In this document: positions 1 to 9,408 of the stretch, in pieces
Position numbering within the stretch: position 1 is the first letter of the stretch
How the letters are laid out: the number at the start of each line of letters is the position of its first letter
Assembly: GCF_001277995.1 (NCBI RefSeq)
Contig: NZ_CP009220.1
Location: 1,736,001 to 1,800,000 of the forward strand
Direction of reading: 5' to 3'
DNA: 64,000 nt
From: Corynebacterium deserti GIMN1.010
GTDB lineage: Bacteria; Actinomycetota; Actinomycetes; Mycobacteriales; Mycobacteriaceae
Program-made: the position numbers and the translations under genes
Notes under the pieces: generated by a model
The model's database searches: none
The model's input: only the letters and a program-made list of their open reading frames with translations
Told to the model about the DNA's origin: nothing

Positions 1-356
1 TGCTGTCGATTCTTGGCGCATGGGTTTTGGTGACCATGTCCAACACGGTCATTGCCGTTGAGGAAGATGCGGATGGCATGCGCTGGTTGATCGCCGGCCA
101 GGCGAACTTGCCGGCCGATGTGGTTTCGCGCTCACTGGCGGTCCCTGCCACAGCAAAGCGCAATGCGATGGGTCGCCAACTTGACCCAGCTGCCTTTGTT
201 GTCTCTCACGGTTGGGTGCCAGAGATGGTCATGCTGGTGTTGGATGATCCGGAAGATCCCACGCCCTATTGGTTGGTGGGTTCCAAGAATCCAGAGGCCC
301 TGTTGCGTGCCTTCTTGCCAGATCAAGCTGATGCTGCGTTGGCGGACTTCAAGTAG
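1..356 (+). CDS. DUF3093 family protein, 5'-truncated
   Basis: The frame is open from the left edge of the window, so the true start lies outside it. What remains is about 118 residues. It reads like the C-terminal soluble half of actinobacterial DUF3093 membrane proteins: a RWLIAGQANLP strand, DPAAFVVSHGWV, then LDDPEDPTPYWLVGSKNPEALL, the family's most conserved stretch. The residues before the first internal TTG/GTG (LSILGAWVLV) look like the end of a membrane segment. Function is unknown. A GC-rich hairpin follows the stop. Confidence 0.75.
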   Translation, partial: LSILGAWVLVTMSNTVIAVEEDADGMRWLIAGQANLPADVVSRSLAVPATAKRNAMGRQLDPAAFVVSHGWVPEMVMLVLDDPEDPTPYWLVGSKNPEALLRAFLPDQADAALADFK

Positions 357-379
357 GACGTGCCGTCTAAGAGCAATTA

Positions 380-415
380 AACCCCGCTGTCCAGGAATGG
401 ATCACGGGGTTTTCT
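380..415 (+). terminator. Rho-independent terminator after the DUF3093 gene
   Basis: AACCCCG at 380-386 pairs with CGGGGTT at 405-411 and is followed by TTTCTT. It lies between the plus-strand DUF3093 gene and the converging DUF4193 gene. Confidence 0.6.
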
Positions 416-446
416 TGCGTTTTATGCCTTGCTCCTTATGCGTTCC

Positions 447-740
447 TTATGCGCAGTCCAGGCATATGATGGAGCCATCTGGTTCCACGTGGGACTTGCG
501 GTTATTGCGCTGAACAAGGAAGCAGCTTGCACAGGTGAACTCATCGTCGCGACGTGGGACTACGTCAACATTGAGTTCTTCGCCGGAGAGATCAACATTG
601 GGGATCTCAAAGGACTCGACAATTTCGCCGTCATCGTCCATGTCGATGTTGGCGTTTTCCACTGCCTTCAAACCTTCGAGAGAGTCAGTCTCTAATTCGT
701 CTTCTACACGTTGACGTGGGGCGTCGTAATCGGTAGCCAT
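447..740 (-). CDS. DUF4193 family zinc-ribbon-like protein
   Basis: A 97-residue acidic protein starting MATDYDAPR. The ATG at 740 is preceded by GGGAGGAACAAAC, a good ribosome site, so the longer reading from 779 is unlikely. The N-terminal two thirds are rich in Asp and Glu. The C-terminus carries two Cys pairs, FTCASCFLV and ICLDCA, about 25 residues apart, which suggests one structural zinc site. DUF4193 proteins are small, conserved across Actinobacteria and have no established role. The gene stands alone and converges on the truncated DUF3093 gene. Confidence 0.85.
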   Translation of the reverse strand: MATDYDAPRQRVEDELETDSLEGLKAVENANIDMDDDGEIVESFEIPNVDLSGEELNVDVVPRRDDEFTCASCFLVQRNNRKSHVEPDGSIICLDCA

Positions 741-900
741 GTTTGTTCCTCCCGAGTGGGTGTCATTCACTAAGTGCACGAACGCCCGGTTGCGTTGTGC
801 AGCTTCATGCGCGCATAGTAAAGGAGAATTTGACGATTGTCATATTGGCTGGTCACGAGCACAAAATTCGAGGTTTTTAGAAACGTTAAAGTTTGTGTTT

Positions 901-1743
901 TTAACGATCTAGAGGCTCGAAGGCTTTGATGGACTCAAAATGAGCGCGTGCATCAGCAAAAACACCGGGGCTAGCGGCAAAACAAATCTCACCTGAGGAC
1001 CCTGGAATGGACAATCCCGGGGCCTCCACCACGGCACCAGCTTCGGCTGCGATGAGCGTTCCGGCAGCAAAATCCCAGCAGTTGAGGCCGTGCTCGTAGT
1101 AGATATCTACTTGCCCGTCGGCGAGGTGACATAGATCGAGGGCTGCGCTTCCCATGCGACGGATATCGCGAACAGACGGCAAGACGGAGGTGAGGAGGTG
1201 GGCTTGACGGGAACGTCGCAAAGCAGAATAGCTGAACCCGGTAGCCACCAGTGCCTCGCTGACTACGCTCGCGCCTGAGGCGCGCAGGGCAATAATTTCA
1301 TCGCTTGCGGGCATGTATTTGCTTGCCCCTTCCCCACGGGCTGCGGTATACAGCACACCAGTTTCCACGTTGATCACGGCGCCGGTGACCACCTCGCCAT
1401 CAATTGCCGCAGCAATTGAAACCGCATATTGTGGCAGGCCGTAAAGGAAATTGACGGTGCCATCAATGGGGTCAACAATCCAGGTCACACCGCTTATCGA
1501 CGCCGTCCCGGTGCCCTCCTCACCAATCAGCCCATCTTCCGGCCGCAACTCCTGTAGGCGATTGGCAATAAAATCCTCCGCCAACGTATCCACCACAGTC
1601 ACCGGATCCACCGCCGAACTCTTGGTGTTGGTGTACTCCCACAAGTTGGTTAGCTCCGCCCGCTTGTCCTTAATGCGGGTTGCGGTCAGCGTGGCTGTTT
1701 CGGCAGCGATAGCGCGAAGTTCATTAAAACAATGTTGTCCCAT
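901..1743 (-). CDS. suhB: Inositol monophosphatase family protein
   Basis: A 280-residue Mg2+-dependent phosphatase of the inositol monophosphatase/FBPase fold. The metal-binding motifs are in order: GEEG near residue 74, [12 protein letters not shown] near residue 88 (the two Asp bind metal) and WDFAAG near residue 223. Family members hydrolyse myo-inositol-1-phosphate, histidinol phosphate or PAP, and the sequence does not decide between them. In corynebacteria inositol feeds mycothiol and phosphatidylinositol lipids. It is divergent from ppgK, with only 69 bp between the two starts, so the promoters are packed back to back. The symbol follows common usage in the genus. Confidence 0.85.
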   Translation of the reverse strand: MGQHCFNELRAIAAETATLTATRIKDKRAELTNLWEYTNTKSSAVDPVTVVDTLAEDFIANRLQELRPEDGLIGEEGTGTASISGVTWIVDPIDGTVNFLYGLPQYAVSIAAAIDGEVVTGAVINVETGVLYTAARGEGASKYMPASDEIIALRASGASVVSEALVATGFSYSALRRSRQAHLLTSVLPSVRDIRRMGSAALDLCHLADGQVDIYYEHGLNCWDFAAGTLIAAEAGAVVEAPGLSIPGSSGEICFAASPGVFADARAHFESIKAFEPLDR

Positions 1744-1812
1744 ATCCCCATCATGGTTGTTTTATCGCCACCGCGCCTGCCAAAAGCGCTACCGATTTGT
1801 ACACTTGGGCGT

Positions 1813-2565
1813 ATGACTCAAACTGGATTTGGAATTGATATCGGTGGTTCTGGCATCAAAGGCGCCGTAGTGGACATGGAAACCGGTGAGTTCATCGGTG
1901 AGCGCATAAAAATCGCTACCCCTAAACCAGCTACACCTGAAGCTGTCGCCGAAGTCGTGGCTGAGATTGTCGCGCAAGCAGAGTGGGACGGCCCCGTCGG
2001 CATCACCCTCCCTTCCGTGGTGCGCGGGCAGATTGCGCTGTCGGCCGCAAATATTGATAAATCCTGGATCGGCACCGACGTGCACGAACTTTTTGACCGC
2101 CACCTTGGTGGGCGGGAAATAACCGTGCTTAACGACGCCGACGCTGCCGGCATTGCGGAAGCCACCTTCGGAAACCCGGCCGCACGCGAGGGCGCAGTTA
2201 TTTTGCTCACGCTCGGCACAGGCATTGGTTCTGCCTTCCTCATCGATGGTGTGCTGTTCCCTAACACTGAGCTCGGCCACCTCATCGTCGACGGCGACGA
2301 AGCCGAACATCTCGCCTCCGCTGCGGTGAAGGAAAGCGAAGACCTGTCGTGGAAGAAATGGACCAAACGCCTCAACGCAGTGCTGGAGGAGTATGAAAAA
2401 CTTTTCTCCCCGTCGGTGTTCATCATCGGTGGTGGCATTTCCCGCAAACACGAAAAATGGTTACCGCTAGTTGAGATCGACACCGACGTTGTGCCCGCTG
2501 AACTGCGAAACCGCGCAGGAATCGTGGGGGCAGCAATGGCTGTGGCAAAGCACCTCGCACCGTAA
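1813..2565 (+). CDS. ppgK: Polyphosphate/ATP-dependent glucokinase
   Basis: A 250-residue ROK-family sugar kinase that phosphorylates glucose to glucose-6-phosphate with polyphosphate or ATP. It is cytoplasmic and provides PTS-independent glucose use. Visible motifs are the N-terminal phosphate-binding [15 protein letters not shown], the catalytic ND of [12 protein letters not shown], the [10 protein letters not shown] loop and the adenosine-site GGGISRK. The ATG at 1813 gives the usual family length; the upstream in-frame extension to 1732 runs back over the divergent suhB start and lacks family similarity. It sits immediately upstream of sigA, an arrangement known in C. glutamicum. Confidence 0.95.
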   Translation: MTQTGFGIDIGGSGIKGAVVDMETGEFIGERIKIATPKPATPEAVAEVVAEIVAQAEWDGPVGITLPSVVRGQIALSAANIDKSWIGTDVHELFDRHLGGREITVLNDADAAGIAEATFGNPAAREGAVILLTLGTGIGSAFLIDGVLFPNTELGHLIVDGDEAEHLASAAVKESEDLSWKKWTKRLNAVLEEYEKLFSPSVFIIGGGISRKHEKWLPLVEIDTDVVPAELRNRAGIVGAAMAVAKHLAP

Positions 2566-2632
2566 GGGGTGATTTTTACCCGGGGTCTTGATTCGGGGAG
2601 CTGGTTGCTGTAACGGAAAAAGGCCCCCTTTT

Positions 2633-2662
2633 GTGACATCCGGGGAAGTGTTCAACTATAAT
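2633..2662 (+). promoter_or_regulatory. Probable sigA promoter
   Basis: A perfect TATAAT lies at 2657-2662. GTGACA at 2633-2638 gives an 18-bp spacer as a possible -35 box. Transcription from here would give a leader of about 370 nt before the sigA start. The promoter is inferred from sequence only. Confidence 0.55.
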
Positions 2663-2668
2663 GGATCG

Positions 2669-3036
2669 CTGATCGTGGACACAGAGTTAACCATGAGATT
2701 GATTCACCCTTTTAGCCTCCGGCGAAGTAGATGACTCAACGCACTCCGACACCCATTGCGGAGGCAAATGAGACTTTCCAGGAGTAGGCACCAGGGACAT
2801 GGAACAATTGATCGGCTGACCATCCCATTTGAGGTGAACCCAAGTTTGGGGATGCTTTCGGCGTTTCAGGGGAACAAATTCGTTTCTCTGTTGTTGGATA
2901 TATGTATTCACTCTTGAAGTCATCTCTATGGAAGAAGCTAGGCGAAAGGGCGCACATACTTGCCGTTTAATCCCAAGCATCGCTCGGATCAGTCGGAAAA
3001 GTCGATGAATATGCACCAGGAGCCGTGGAGAGCAGC
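2669..3036 (+). other. Long sigA leader with no gene recognised
   Basis: About 370 bp lie between the TATAAT box and the sigA ATG. No open frame here resembles a protein family and I could not recognise a riboswitch class. The ribosome-site region AGGAG (3017-3021) and GGAG (3027-3030) precede the GTG at 3025 and the ATG at 3037 respectively. Confidence 0.4.
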
Positions 3037-4551
3037 ATGGTAGAAAACAACGTAGCTAAAAAGACGGTCGCTAAGAAGACCGCACGCAAAACCGCACGCA
3101 AGGCAGCCCCGCGCGTCGCAACCCCACTGGGAGCCACTGACGCTTCCCCAGTCACCCCTGCGAAAAGCATCGATGGCTCGGTTGCGGATGCCGTGGACGC
3201 TCCTGATGTTGTGGAAACTGTAGATACTGCAGAAACCGCTGCTCCTGCCCGGAGGACTGCTGCTAAAAAGACAGCCAAGAAGACGGCGAAGAAAACCGCC
3301 AAGAAGACTGCCCGAAAGGCGCCTGCGAAGAAGGCTGCCCCCAAGGTAGAAGCTGTCAAGGCTGCACCTGAGACCGCTAACGATGACGACGCATCTGTTG
3401 ATGGCGACGATGAAGTAGATATCCTCTCTAACGATCAGGACTTCGACGGCGACGAAGACTTTGTTGACGGCCTCGGCGAAGAAGACGAAGAAGAAGACGG
3501 CGTTGAACCTCTCGGCGAAGAAGACGATGAGGAAGAAGACGACGGCTCTTCAGTGTGGGATGAGGACGAGTCCGCAACCCTGCGCCAGGCACGTAAAGAT
3601 GCCGAGCTCACCGCATCTGCGGACTCCGTGCGTGCCTATCTCAAGCAGATCGGTAAAGTTGCACTGCTTAACGCTGAGCAGGAAGTCTCCTTGGCAAAGC
3701 GCATCGAAGCTGGTCTCTACGCCACCCACCGCATGGAGGAAATGGAAGAGGCGTTTGCTGCAGGTGACAAAGATGCCAAGCTGACTCCCGCTGTTAAGCG
3801 TGATCTCCGCGCCATCGCCCGCGATGGCCGCAAGGCTAAGAACCACCTGCTAGAAGCCAACCTTCGTCTGGTTGTGTCCTTGGCTAAGCGCTACACCGGC
3901 CGTGGCATGGCGTTTTTGGATCTTATCCAGGAAGGCAACCTTGGTCTGATCCGCGCCGTGGAGAAGTTCGACTACTCCAAGGGTTACAAGTTCTCCACCT
4001 ACGCTACCTGGTGGATCCGTCAGGCGATTACCCGCGCCATGGCTGACCAGGCTCGTACCATCCGTATCCCAGTCCACATGGTGGAAGTGATCAACAAGCT
4101 TGGCCGCATTCAGCGTGAATTGCTCCAGGAACTCGGCCGCGAACCCACCCCACAGGAACTGTCCAAGGAAATGGACATCTCCGAGGAAAAGGTTCTGGAA
4201 ATCCAGCAGTATGCTCGTGAGCCTATTTCCCTTGACCAGACCATCGGTGATGAAGGCGATAGCCAGCTCGGTGACTTCATCGAAGACTCCGAGGCTGTCG
4301 TAGCTGTCGATGCCGTGTCCTTCACCCTCCTCCAGGACCAGCTCCAAGACGTGCTGGAAACCCTCTCCGAGCGCGAAGCTGGCGTGGTCAAACTGCGCTT
4401 TGGCCTGACAGACGGAATGCCACGCACTTTAGACGAAATCGGTCAGGTCTACGGTGTCACCCGTGAGCGTATCCGCCAGATTGAGTCCAAGACGATGTCT
4501 AAGCTGCGCCACCCATCCCGTTCCCAGGTGCTGCGCGACTACCTCGACTAA
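3037..4551 (+). CDS. sigA: Primary RNA polymerase sigma factor SigA
   Basis: A 504-residue sigma-70 factor that directs RNA polymerase to housekeeping promoters. The N-terminus (about 1-110) is a low-complexity basic tail with repeated AKKTAKKT units, followed by an Asp/Glu-rich stretch (about 115-180). Region 1.2 begins at [15 protein letters not shown]. Region 2 contains [15 protein letters not shown] and [20 protein letters not shown]. Region 4 ends with the helix-turn-helix [10 protein letters not shown]. The ATG at 3037 has GGAG six bases upstream; a GTG at 3025 would add four residues. The gene is monocistronic, closed by a strong terminator. Confidence 0.97.
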   Translation: MVENNVAKKTVAKKTARKTARKAAPRVATPLGATDASPVTPAKSIDGSVADAVDAPDVVETVDTAETAAPARRTAAKKTAKKTAKKTAKKTARKAPAKKAAPKVEAVKAAPETANDDDASVDGDDEVDILSNDQDFDGDEDFVDGLGEEDEEEDGVEPLGEEDDEEEDDGSSVWDEDESATLRQARKDAELTASADSVRAYLKQIGKVALLNAEQEVSLAKRIEAGLYATHRMEEMEEAFAAGDKDAKLTPAVKRDLRAIARDGRKAKNHLLEANLRLVVSLAKRYTGRGMAFLDLIQEGNLGLIRAVEKFDYSKGYKFSTYATWWIRQAITRAMADQARTIRIPVHMVEVINKLGRIQRELLQELGREPTPQELSKEMDISEEKVLEIQQYAREPISLDQTIGDEGDSQLGDFIEDSEAVVAVDAVSFTLLQDQLQDVLETLSEREAGVVKLRFGLTDGMPRTLDEIGQVYGVTRERIRQIESKTMSKLRHPSRSQVLRDYLD

Positions 4552-4573
4552 GTAAAAGTCGGTCAGCAGAACA

Positions 4574-4616
4574 GGGCGGGGTCCTCATCTTGTGGATGAG
4601 GACCCCGCCCTTTAGT
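4574..4616 (+). terminator. sigA terminator
   Basis: A perfect 16-bp stem (4574-4589 with 4595-4610), a 5-nt loop and TTTAGTGTT after it. It can also serve the converging DUF418 gene. Confidence 0.93.
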
Positions 4617-4624
4617 GTTGGTTT

Positions 4625-6004
4625 CTAACGATTTGGATGGGTATCTCTAGGCTTGGTGGACTGTTGATTTAACGGACTGGCATCGGGAATAGGTGTATAC
4701 CCAGATGATGGGAGTTGCTTAGGCTGATAAGGATCTTGAAGACCCTTCTTGCCGTAGGCGGCATAGCGGTGCATCGTCTCAAAGGGTCCGCGCTTGCCTG
4801 CAAGATCAAGCCCATAGGCAATAAGGAGCGTGACCAACCACACTACGATAGCCACGGCAGCGCTGCCCAAGATGCCAGAATTTTGGCCAATTCCTAAGGT
4901 GAAGGCCTGGGTAAAGAGGAGGAAGATGATGGACTGCCCCACATATCCACTCATAGACCGAGCGCCCAACGCCGCCAACATCCGCAGAGGCCAGGGCAAG
5001 GACGTGATCTCACCGCGATCGAGCTTGCGTTGCACAGGCTGCACCATCAAAGCGATCGCTGCAACGATGCCTGGACCTGTCAATGCGCCCACACCTTGGT
5101 TGAGGTTATAAAACATCGATGCTGATTCCTGTGGCAGGACTCCGATTTCCGCCAATCCCCACGGCAAACCGACGCACACCGCAATCGCAATAAAGATGCC
5201 GGTAGCAATCCACAGTTCTTTGCGGAACTCATCTACTCGGGACAACACCCTGTGGCGTGCTGCCAAGTAACCGACGATCATGACCGGCCCCAGCATGAAA
5301 ACCTCCACGATGACAGCGGCGAATTGAGCCGGCACCATGAGCAAGCTAAAGCCAAAGTATTCACCCCACGTTGCAAACGTGAAACTGAAGTCGACTGATT
5401 CTCCCTCCCAGGAAAAATCGGAGACTATCGGCAACACCACGTAGCCGCCGATCATAAAAACCACATACACAGTGGCCAAAATGCCTGCGATCCACCACAG
5501 CACCTTATCTTTGGCCGTCATGATCAGTGCAAAGAGCATGCCTGCAACACCATAGAAAAACATGATGTCACCCCAGAACAGGAACGCCAAGTGGATTATG
5601 CCAAAGATGGCTAGGAACCCGTATCTGCGAAGGATCACTCCCCTCGCTGCGGTCTCGGGATATTGGCGACGCCACAAGCTGTAGACAACCATGCCCACGC
5701 CGTACCCCAACAGAGTAGAAAACATGGGCAGGCCACGGACGTGAATAAACATTGCAGCAAATACGGCATAAATCTGTTCAAACACAGACTCATGGACGAT
5801 ACCTCCTAGCTGACCTGCCGGCGCACCTGGAGGGCTTGGAAGCCATGCCGTAGACACATTGGCCAAGGCGATTCCCAGCAGCGCCGTGCCGCGGGCAATA
5901 TCGGGTGCGAGGATCCTCGACTTTTGCGCGGATTTACTGTGCGCGGATCTGCTGTGCACGACTGCGCGGGTCGTTTCTCGTGGCTTCTGAGATTCATTCG
6001 CCAT
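4625..6004 (-). CDS. DUF418 family polytopic membrane protein
   Basis: A 459-residue membrane protein. After a hydrophilic N-terminus of about 35 residues it has PDIARGTALLGIALAN, the signature opening of YeiB/DUF418 proteins, then about ten hydrophobic segments. The DUF418 domain proper covers the second half (WPLRMLAALGARSMSGYVGQS). The last 50 residues are hydrophilic and rich in Pro and Ser. The family is distantly related to acyltransferase-3 enzymes and is suspected of envelope modification or transport; no substrate is established. No strong ribosome site is visible before the ATG at 6004, so the start may lie slightly downstream. Confidence 0.8.
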   Translation of the reverse strand: MANESQKPRETTRAVVHSRSAHSKSAQKSRILAPDIARGTALLGIALANVSTAWLPSPPGAPAGQLGGIVHESVFEQIYAVFAAMFIHVRGLPMFSTLLGYGVGMVVYSLWRRQYPETAARGVILRRYGFLAIFGIIHLAFLFWGDIMFFYGVAGMLFALIMTAKDKVLWWIAGILATVYVVFMIGGYVVLPIVSDFSWEGESVDFSFTFATWGEYFGFSLLMVPAQFAAVIVEVFMLGPVMIVGYLAARHRVLSRVDEFRKELWIATGIFIAIAVCVGLPWGLAEIGVLPQESASMFYNLNQGVGALTGPGIVAAIALMVQPVQRKLDRGEITSLPWPLRMLAALGARSMSGYVGQSIIFLLFTQAFTLGIGQNSGILGSAAVAIVVWLVTLLIAYGLDLAGKRGPFETMHRYAAYGKKGLQDPYQPKQLPSSGYTPIPDASPLNQQSTKPRDTHPNR

Positions 6005-6145
6005 GATCGGTGTTACATCCTCAAATCCTCGATGCAGCCGCTTAAAAAGGCTGTCTCTGATGTCTGTATTCTCGCTACACGCAAAATCCTGCAGCTTGTG
6101 GGTGGGCTACAGGATGTTGGATGTTGTGGGTGTCATTGTTGAGCT

Positions 6146-6691
6146 TTATTGAAAACTGTTGACAACGTCTTCAACACATTGCTGTTGTGCTGCTGGATCA
6201 GTCAAGGATGCACAGTCGCCGATGCCAGAGCTTCCGATCAGCACGGCGGTAAAGGCAACCAAAGCGATAACAGCGATCAGCGTAAGGATGGACAAGATGA
6301 GGCCAGTGACGGCAAAGCCGGTGCGCTTCCCAGGCCCAGTAATCTTGCGTGCCTTCACCAGCGCAACGATGGCCACGATGATGCCGGCGATGGCCACGAA
6401 GGGTGATAGAAGGGTCAACAACGCGCCGATACCGGTGATCGCGGCCAAAACAAAAACGATGGAAGCAATTCCTAGTCCCAGTGCCCAGCTTGCTGCCTTA
6501 TTGGTGGTGGCGTTAAGCGGGGAGTTCTCGAAGCCGCCGGAATACTGTCCGCCAAACGGATCTTGTTGGTAGCCCTGGCTGTAATTCTGGTCAAAGGATT
6601 GTCCATAAGGCTGACCGTATTGGTCTCCCCCGCCGTATCCGTCATTGGACGGGTGATTGTCAGCTCCAAAAGGATTGTTGGGGGTGGTCAT
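6146..6691 (-). CDS. DUF4190-like small membrane protein
   Basis: A 181-residue protein. Residues 1-60 are rich in Gly, Tyr, Gln and Asn, a disordered cytoplasmic tail. Two or three hydrophobic helices follow, with a short basic loop (VKARKITGPGKRTG) between them, the typical DUF4190 layout. A small extracytoplasmic C-terminus has two Cys (DCASL and QQQCVED) that could form a disulfide. GGAAGG about nine bases upstream supports the ATG at 6691. Function is unknown; such proteins are common in Actinobacteria. Confidence 0.75.
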   Translation of the reverse strand: MTTPNNPFGADNHPSNDGYGGGDQYGQPYGQSFDQNYSQGYQQDPFGGQYSGGFENSPLNATTNKAASWALGLGIASIVFVLAAITGIGALLTLLSPFVAIAGIIVAIVALVKARKITGPGKRTGFAVTGLILSILTLIAVIALVAFTAVLIGSSGIGDCASLTDPAAQQQCVEDVVNSFQ

Positions 6692-6796
6692 ATGCTGGCC
6701 TTCCTCTTATGTTGACCGCGTCGGAATGCCGAAAAGCGCTCAGACACGGCATGTGCATTGGTATATGCAAGGTATGTACTTTATGCCCAAATAAGC

Positions 6797-6830
6797 ATAC
6801 CCTCACCCCATGGGCTGGGAGTGAGGGTAT
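6797..6830 (-). terminator. Hairpin downstream of the helicase gene
   Basis: ATACCCTCAC (6797-6806) pairs with GTGAGGGTAT (6821-6830). It lies 48 bp past the stop of the minus-strand helicase. The following tract is only moderately T-rich, so termination efficiency is uncertain. Confidence 0.5.
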
Positions 6831-6877
6831 ATACATTGCAATACAAACGTTATGTCCGGCCGAATGCACCAGCCGAT

Positions 6878-8590
6878 CTACCACTTACGCAAATACTCAA
6901 TGCGAGCACGCAACTGATCCGCCGTACACAGTGCAGTGGGAGGACCGCCACATTGCTTGCGGACTTCCGTGTGAATTGCGCCGTGAGGTCGTCCGGTTCG
7001 TCCAGAAGTAATAGAGACCAACGTATTGAGCTCCTTGCGTAAACGAGGGATCTCATCGCTGGCTACTTCTTGCACTGGCTTTTCGTGTATTTCTGCTTCG
7101 CGCTGCTTCTGCTTTTCCAGTTCTTTGTGGCGTCGTTCCTCTGCCTCGCGCGCATCCAACTGCTCTTCCTGGCGCTTGCGTAAAAGCTCTCGCATTTGGT
7201 CAGCATCCAACAGGCCGGGAAGTCCCAGGTAGTCTGCTTCCTCAGCGGAACCCGAAAATGTTCCAGTGCCGTAGGTGGAACCGTCGTAGATGAGGGAATC
7301 CAGCTCGGCTTCTGCACCCAGTGATTCGTACTTGGGCAGATCATCCGGTTCGGATTCTTTCTTGTTTGCCTGCTGAAGCAGATCATCGTCCCAGCCTTCT
7401 TTGGGGCGATGTGGCTTTCCCAATACGTGGTCGCGGGATACTTCGAGCTTTTCTGCCAATTCCAACAGCACAGGAACAGACGGCAAGAATACTGACGCGG
7501 TTTCACCCGGCATGCGTGAACGCACGAAACGGCCAATGGCCTGCGCGAAAAACAGTGGTGTCGATGCCGAGGTGGCATACACACCAACGGCGAGTCGAGG
7601 CACGTCCACGCCTTCGGACACCATGCGCACAGCCACCATCCACTCATCGGTGGACGCGGAAAACTCATCAATACGCTCGGAAGCGCCAGCTTCATCAGAC
7701 AAAATCACGGCGACCGGAGTCGACGACAAGGTGCCCAATATCTTGGCGTAAGCTCGCGCCGTTTTGGTATCAGAGGCAATGACGAGACCACCGGCATCCG
7801 GGATGTTTTGGCGCAGCTGCATCAACCGAGTGTGCGCAGCAGAGAGCACCGCGGGAATCCAGTCACCTTTCGGATCAAGTGCGGTGCGCCAAGCTTTGGC
7901 AGTTTGCTCCGCATTCAGTGGCTCACCCAGACGCGCCGCATATTCTTCACCCGCGCTGTCACGCCACCTGGCTTCACCGGAGTAGGCGAGGAATACGACG
8001 GGACGGACAACGCCGTCGGCGAGTGCTTCGGCATAACCGTAGGTGTGATCAGACGAGGACACCATGTGTCCTTCACCGTCTTCGGTGTAGCGCACAAAGG
8101 GAATCTGCGAGTCGTCGGAACGAAACGGCGTACCCGTAAGTGCAAGGCGGTGTTCGGCATCTCGATACGCCTGGCTGATGCCATCGCCCCAGCTCTTGGC
8201 GTCACCACCGTGGTGGATCTCGTCCAAAATTACCAGCGTGCGACGTGCCATCGCCAGCTGGTAGTGCTTAAACGGGTGCATCGACACCTGAGCGTAGGTG
8301 ACACAAATACCGTCGTATGCAGGGTTAATACTGCCCGAGTTCTTGAACTCTGGATCAAGGGCAAGACCTACACGCGCGGCAGCTTGAGACCACTGCACTT
8401 TCAGGTGTTCGGTGGGGACGACAACGATGATGCGGTCGACAGTGCGATCAGCTTTTAACTCCGTGGCCACGCGCAACGCAAACGTGGTTTTACCTGCGCC
8501 GGGGGTTGCCACGGCGAGGAAATCACGAGGTTTTTCAGTCAGGAATTTATCTAGAGCTGCGCGCTGCCATGCTCTTAGATTTGAACTCAC
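6878..8590 (-). CDS. DEAD/DEAH-box superfamily 2 helicase
   Basis: A 570-residue SF2 ATPase related to the restriction-type/UvrB-like helicases. Motif I is ATPGAGKTT (about residue 30), motif II is DEIHHGG, motif III is ALTGTPFR, and the second RecA-like domain ends with QAIGRFVRSR (motif VI). The C-terminal 130 residues are a charged coiled coil (KRQEEQLDAREAEERRHKELEKQ split by short breaks). The start is GTG, overlapping the DUF3039 stop by 4 nt (GTGA), so the two genes are translationally coupled. Substrate is unknown; a role in DNA or RNA maintenance is a guess. Confidence 0.85.
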   Translation of the reverse strand: MSSNLRAWQRAALDKFLTEKPRDFLAVATPGAGKTTFALRVATELKADRTVDRIIVVVPTEHLKVQWSQAAARVGLALDPEFKNSGSINPAYDGICVTYAQVSMHPFKHYQLAMARRTLVILDEIHHGGDAKSWGDGISQAYRDAEHRLALTGTPFRSDDSQIPFVRYTEDGEGHMVSSSDHTYGYAEALADGVVRPVVFLAYSGEARWRDSAGEEYAARLGEPLNAEQTAKAWRTALDPKGDWIPAVLSAAHTRLMQLRQNIPDAGGLVIASDTKTARAYAKILGTLSSTPVAVILSDEAGASERIDEFSASTDEWMVAVRMVSEGVDVPRLAVGVYATSASTPLFFAQAIGRFVRSRMPGETASVFLPSVPVLLELAEKLEVSRDHVLGKPHRPKEGWDDDLLQQANKKESEPDDLPKYESLGAEAELDSLIYDGSTYGTGTFSGSAEEADYLGLPGLLDADQMRELLRKRQEEQLDAREAEERRHKELEKQKQREAEIHEKPVQEVASDEIPRLRKELNTLVSITSGRTGRPHGAIHTEVRKQCGGPPTALCTADQLRARIEYLRKW

Positions 8591-8826
8591 TTCCTACGCA
8601 GACCCTTAAAAATTCTCTCGCAGTCTGGGCACACAGGTGAACCAGGCTTAGCTTGTTTGGTAACAGGGAAAGTCTCACCGCACAGGGCTACCACCATACG
8701 ACCACTAACGGCAGACTCCACGATTTGGTCCTTCTTCACGTAGTGGAAGAACTTGGGGGTGTCGTCGCTTGTCGCGTTATCTTCCCTGACATCGGGGCGT
8801 TCAATAGTCTTCGTTGTAGTTCTCAC
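8587..8826 (-). CDS. DUF3039 family zinc-binding protein
   Basis: A 79-residue protein typical of DUF3039: FFHYVKKDQIVESAVSGRMVVALCGETFPVT then CPDCERIFKGLR. Three Cys and a His could bind one zinc. The start is GTG. Its stop overlaps the helicase start, and the pair recurs in Actinobacteria, so a functional link with the helicase is likely. The start lies 57 bp from the divergent DUF3099 gene. Confidence 0.85.
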   Translation of the reverse strand: MRTTTKTIERPDVREDNATSDDTPKFFHYVKKDQIVESAVSGRMVVALCGETFPVTKQAKPGSPVCPDCERIFKGLRRK

Positions 8827-8883
8827 TTAACCCATCATGCCCCAGATTCCTCCGTTGTCACTAATAGGACTACCCTGATCGGT

Positions 8884-9408
8884 ATGAATCAGCGGAAACA
8901 CCGACAAAACCGGTCGTCCGGCGAGTCGGAAAATTCGCCCAAGAAGCCCTTCAACCGAATTTTTCACCGGAATGAAGTTCTCCTCATTACCGATAAAAAG
9001 CGCACACCAATGCAGGATTTGCGCAGGCGCCGCCGGATTTACAACGTGATCCAGGCCGCGCGTATCCCGCTTCTCGTGTTGGCAGGTTTGTCGTGGGTGA
9101 TGTGGCATGTGTGGCCGGTTGCGGCCGTATTGTTTATCATCTCAATTCCACTGCCCTGGGTTGCTGTCGTCATCGCCAACGGTCACGGTGAGCCACGCGA
9201 TCCCCGCGAGATGCGGGTGTATAAGCCAGGCTTGGTTCGAGAGATGAATGAGCAAGCTCGGCTTGCAGCCCAGAACTCTGCGCAGCTTGAGAACACCACG
9301 ACGCGCGAGACATCAACAGAAATTGACGTTTATCGCAGCTTTGATGGAATCATCATTGATGCTGACGAAGATACAAACAAAGATCAAGGCACTCATGGCA
9401 CCAACTAG
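8884..9408 (+). CDS. DUF3099 family membrane protein
   Basis: A 174-residue protein with two adjacent hydrophobic helices (about residues 54-96), preceded by a basic stretch (LRRRRRIYNV) and followed by a hydrophilic tail ending in acidic residues. The motif VLLITDKKRTPMQDLRRRR is the DUF3099 hallmark. The ATG at 8884 was chosen because the longer reading back to 8653 overlaps DUF3039 on the other strand and shows no family similarity. There is no clear ribosome site; TAATAG at about 8860 may be a -10 box for a short leader. Function unknown. Confidence 0.75.
   Translation: MNQRKHRQNRSSGESENSPKKPFNRIFHRNEVLLITDKKRTPMQDLRRRRRIYNVIQAARIPLLVLAGLSWVMWHVWPVAAVLFIISIPLPWVAVVIANGHGEPRDPREMRVYKPGLVREMNEQARLAAQNSAQLENTTTRETSTEIDVYRSFDGIIIDADEDTNKDQGTHGTN

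Noticed and set aside
2687..3016. Minus-strand frame in the sigA leader
   Set aside because: No recognised family or ribosome site, and it would run opposite to the sigA promoter.
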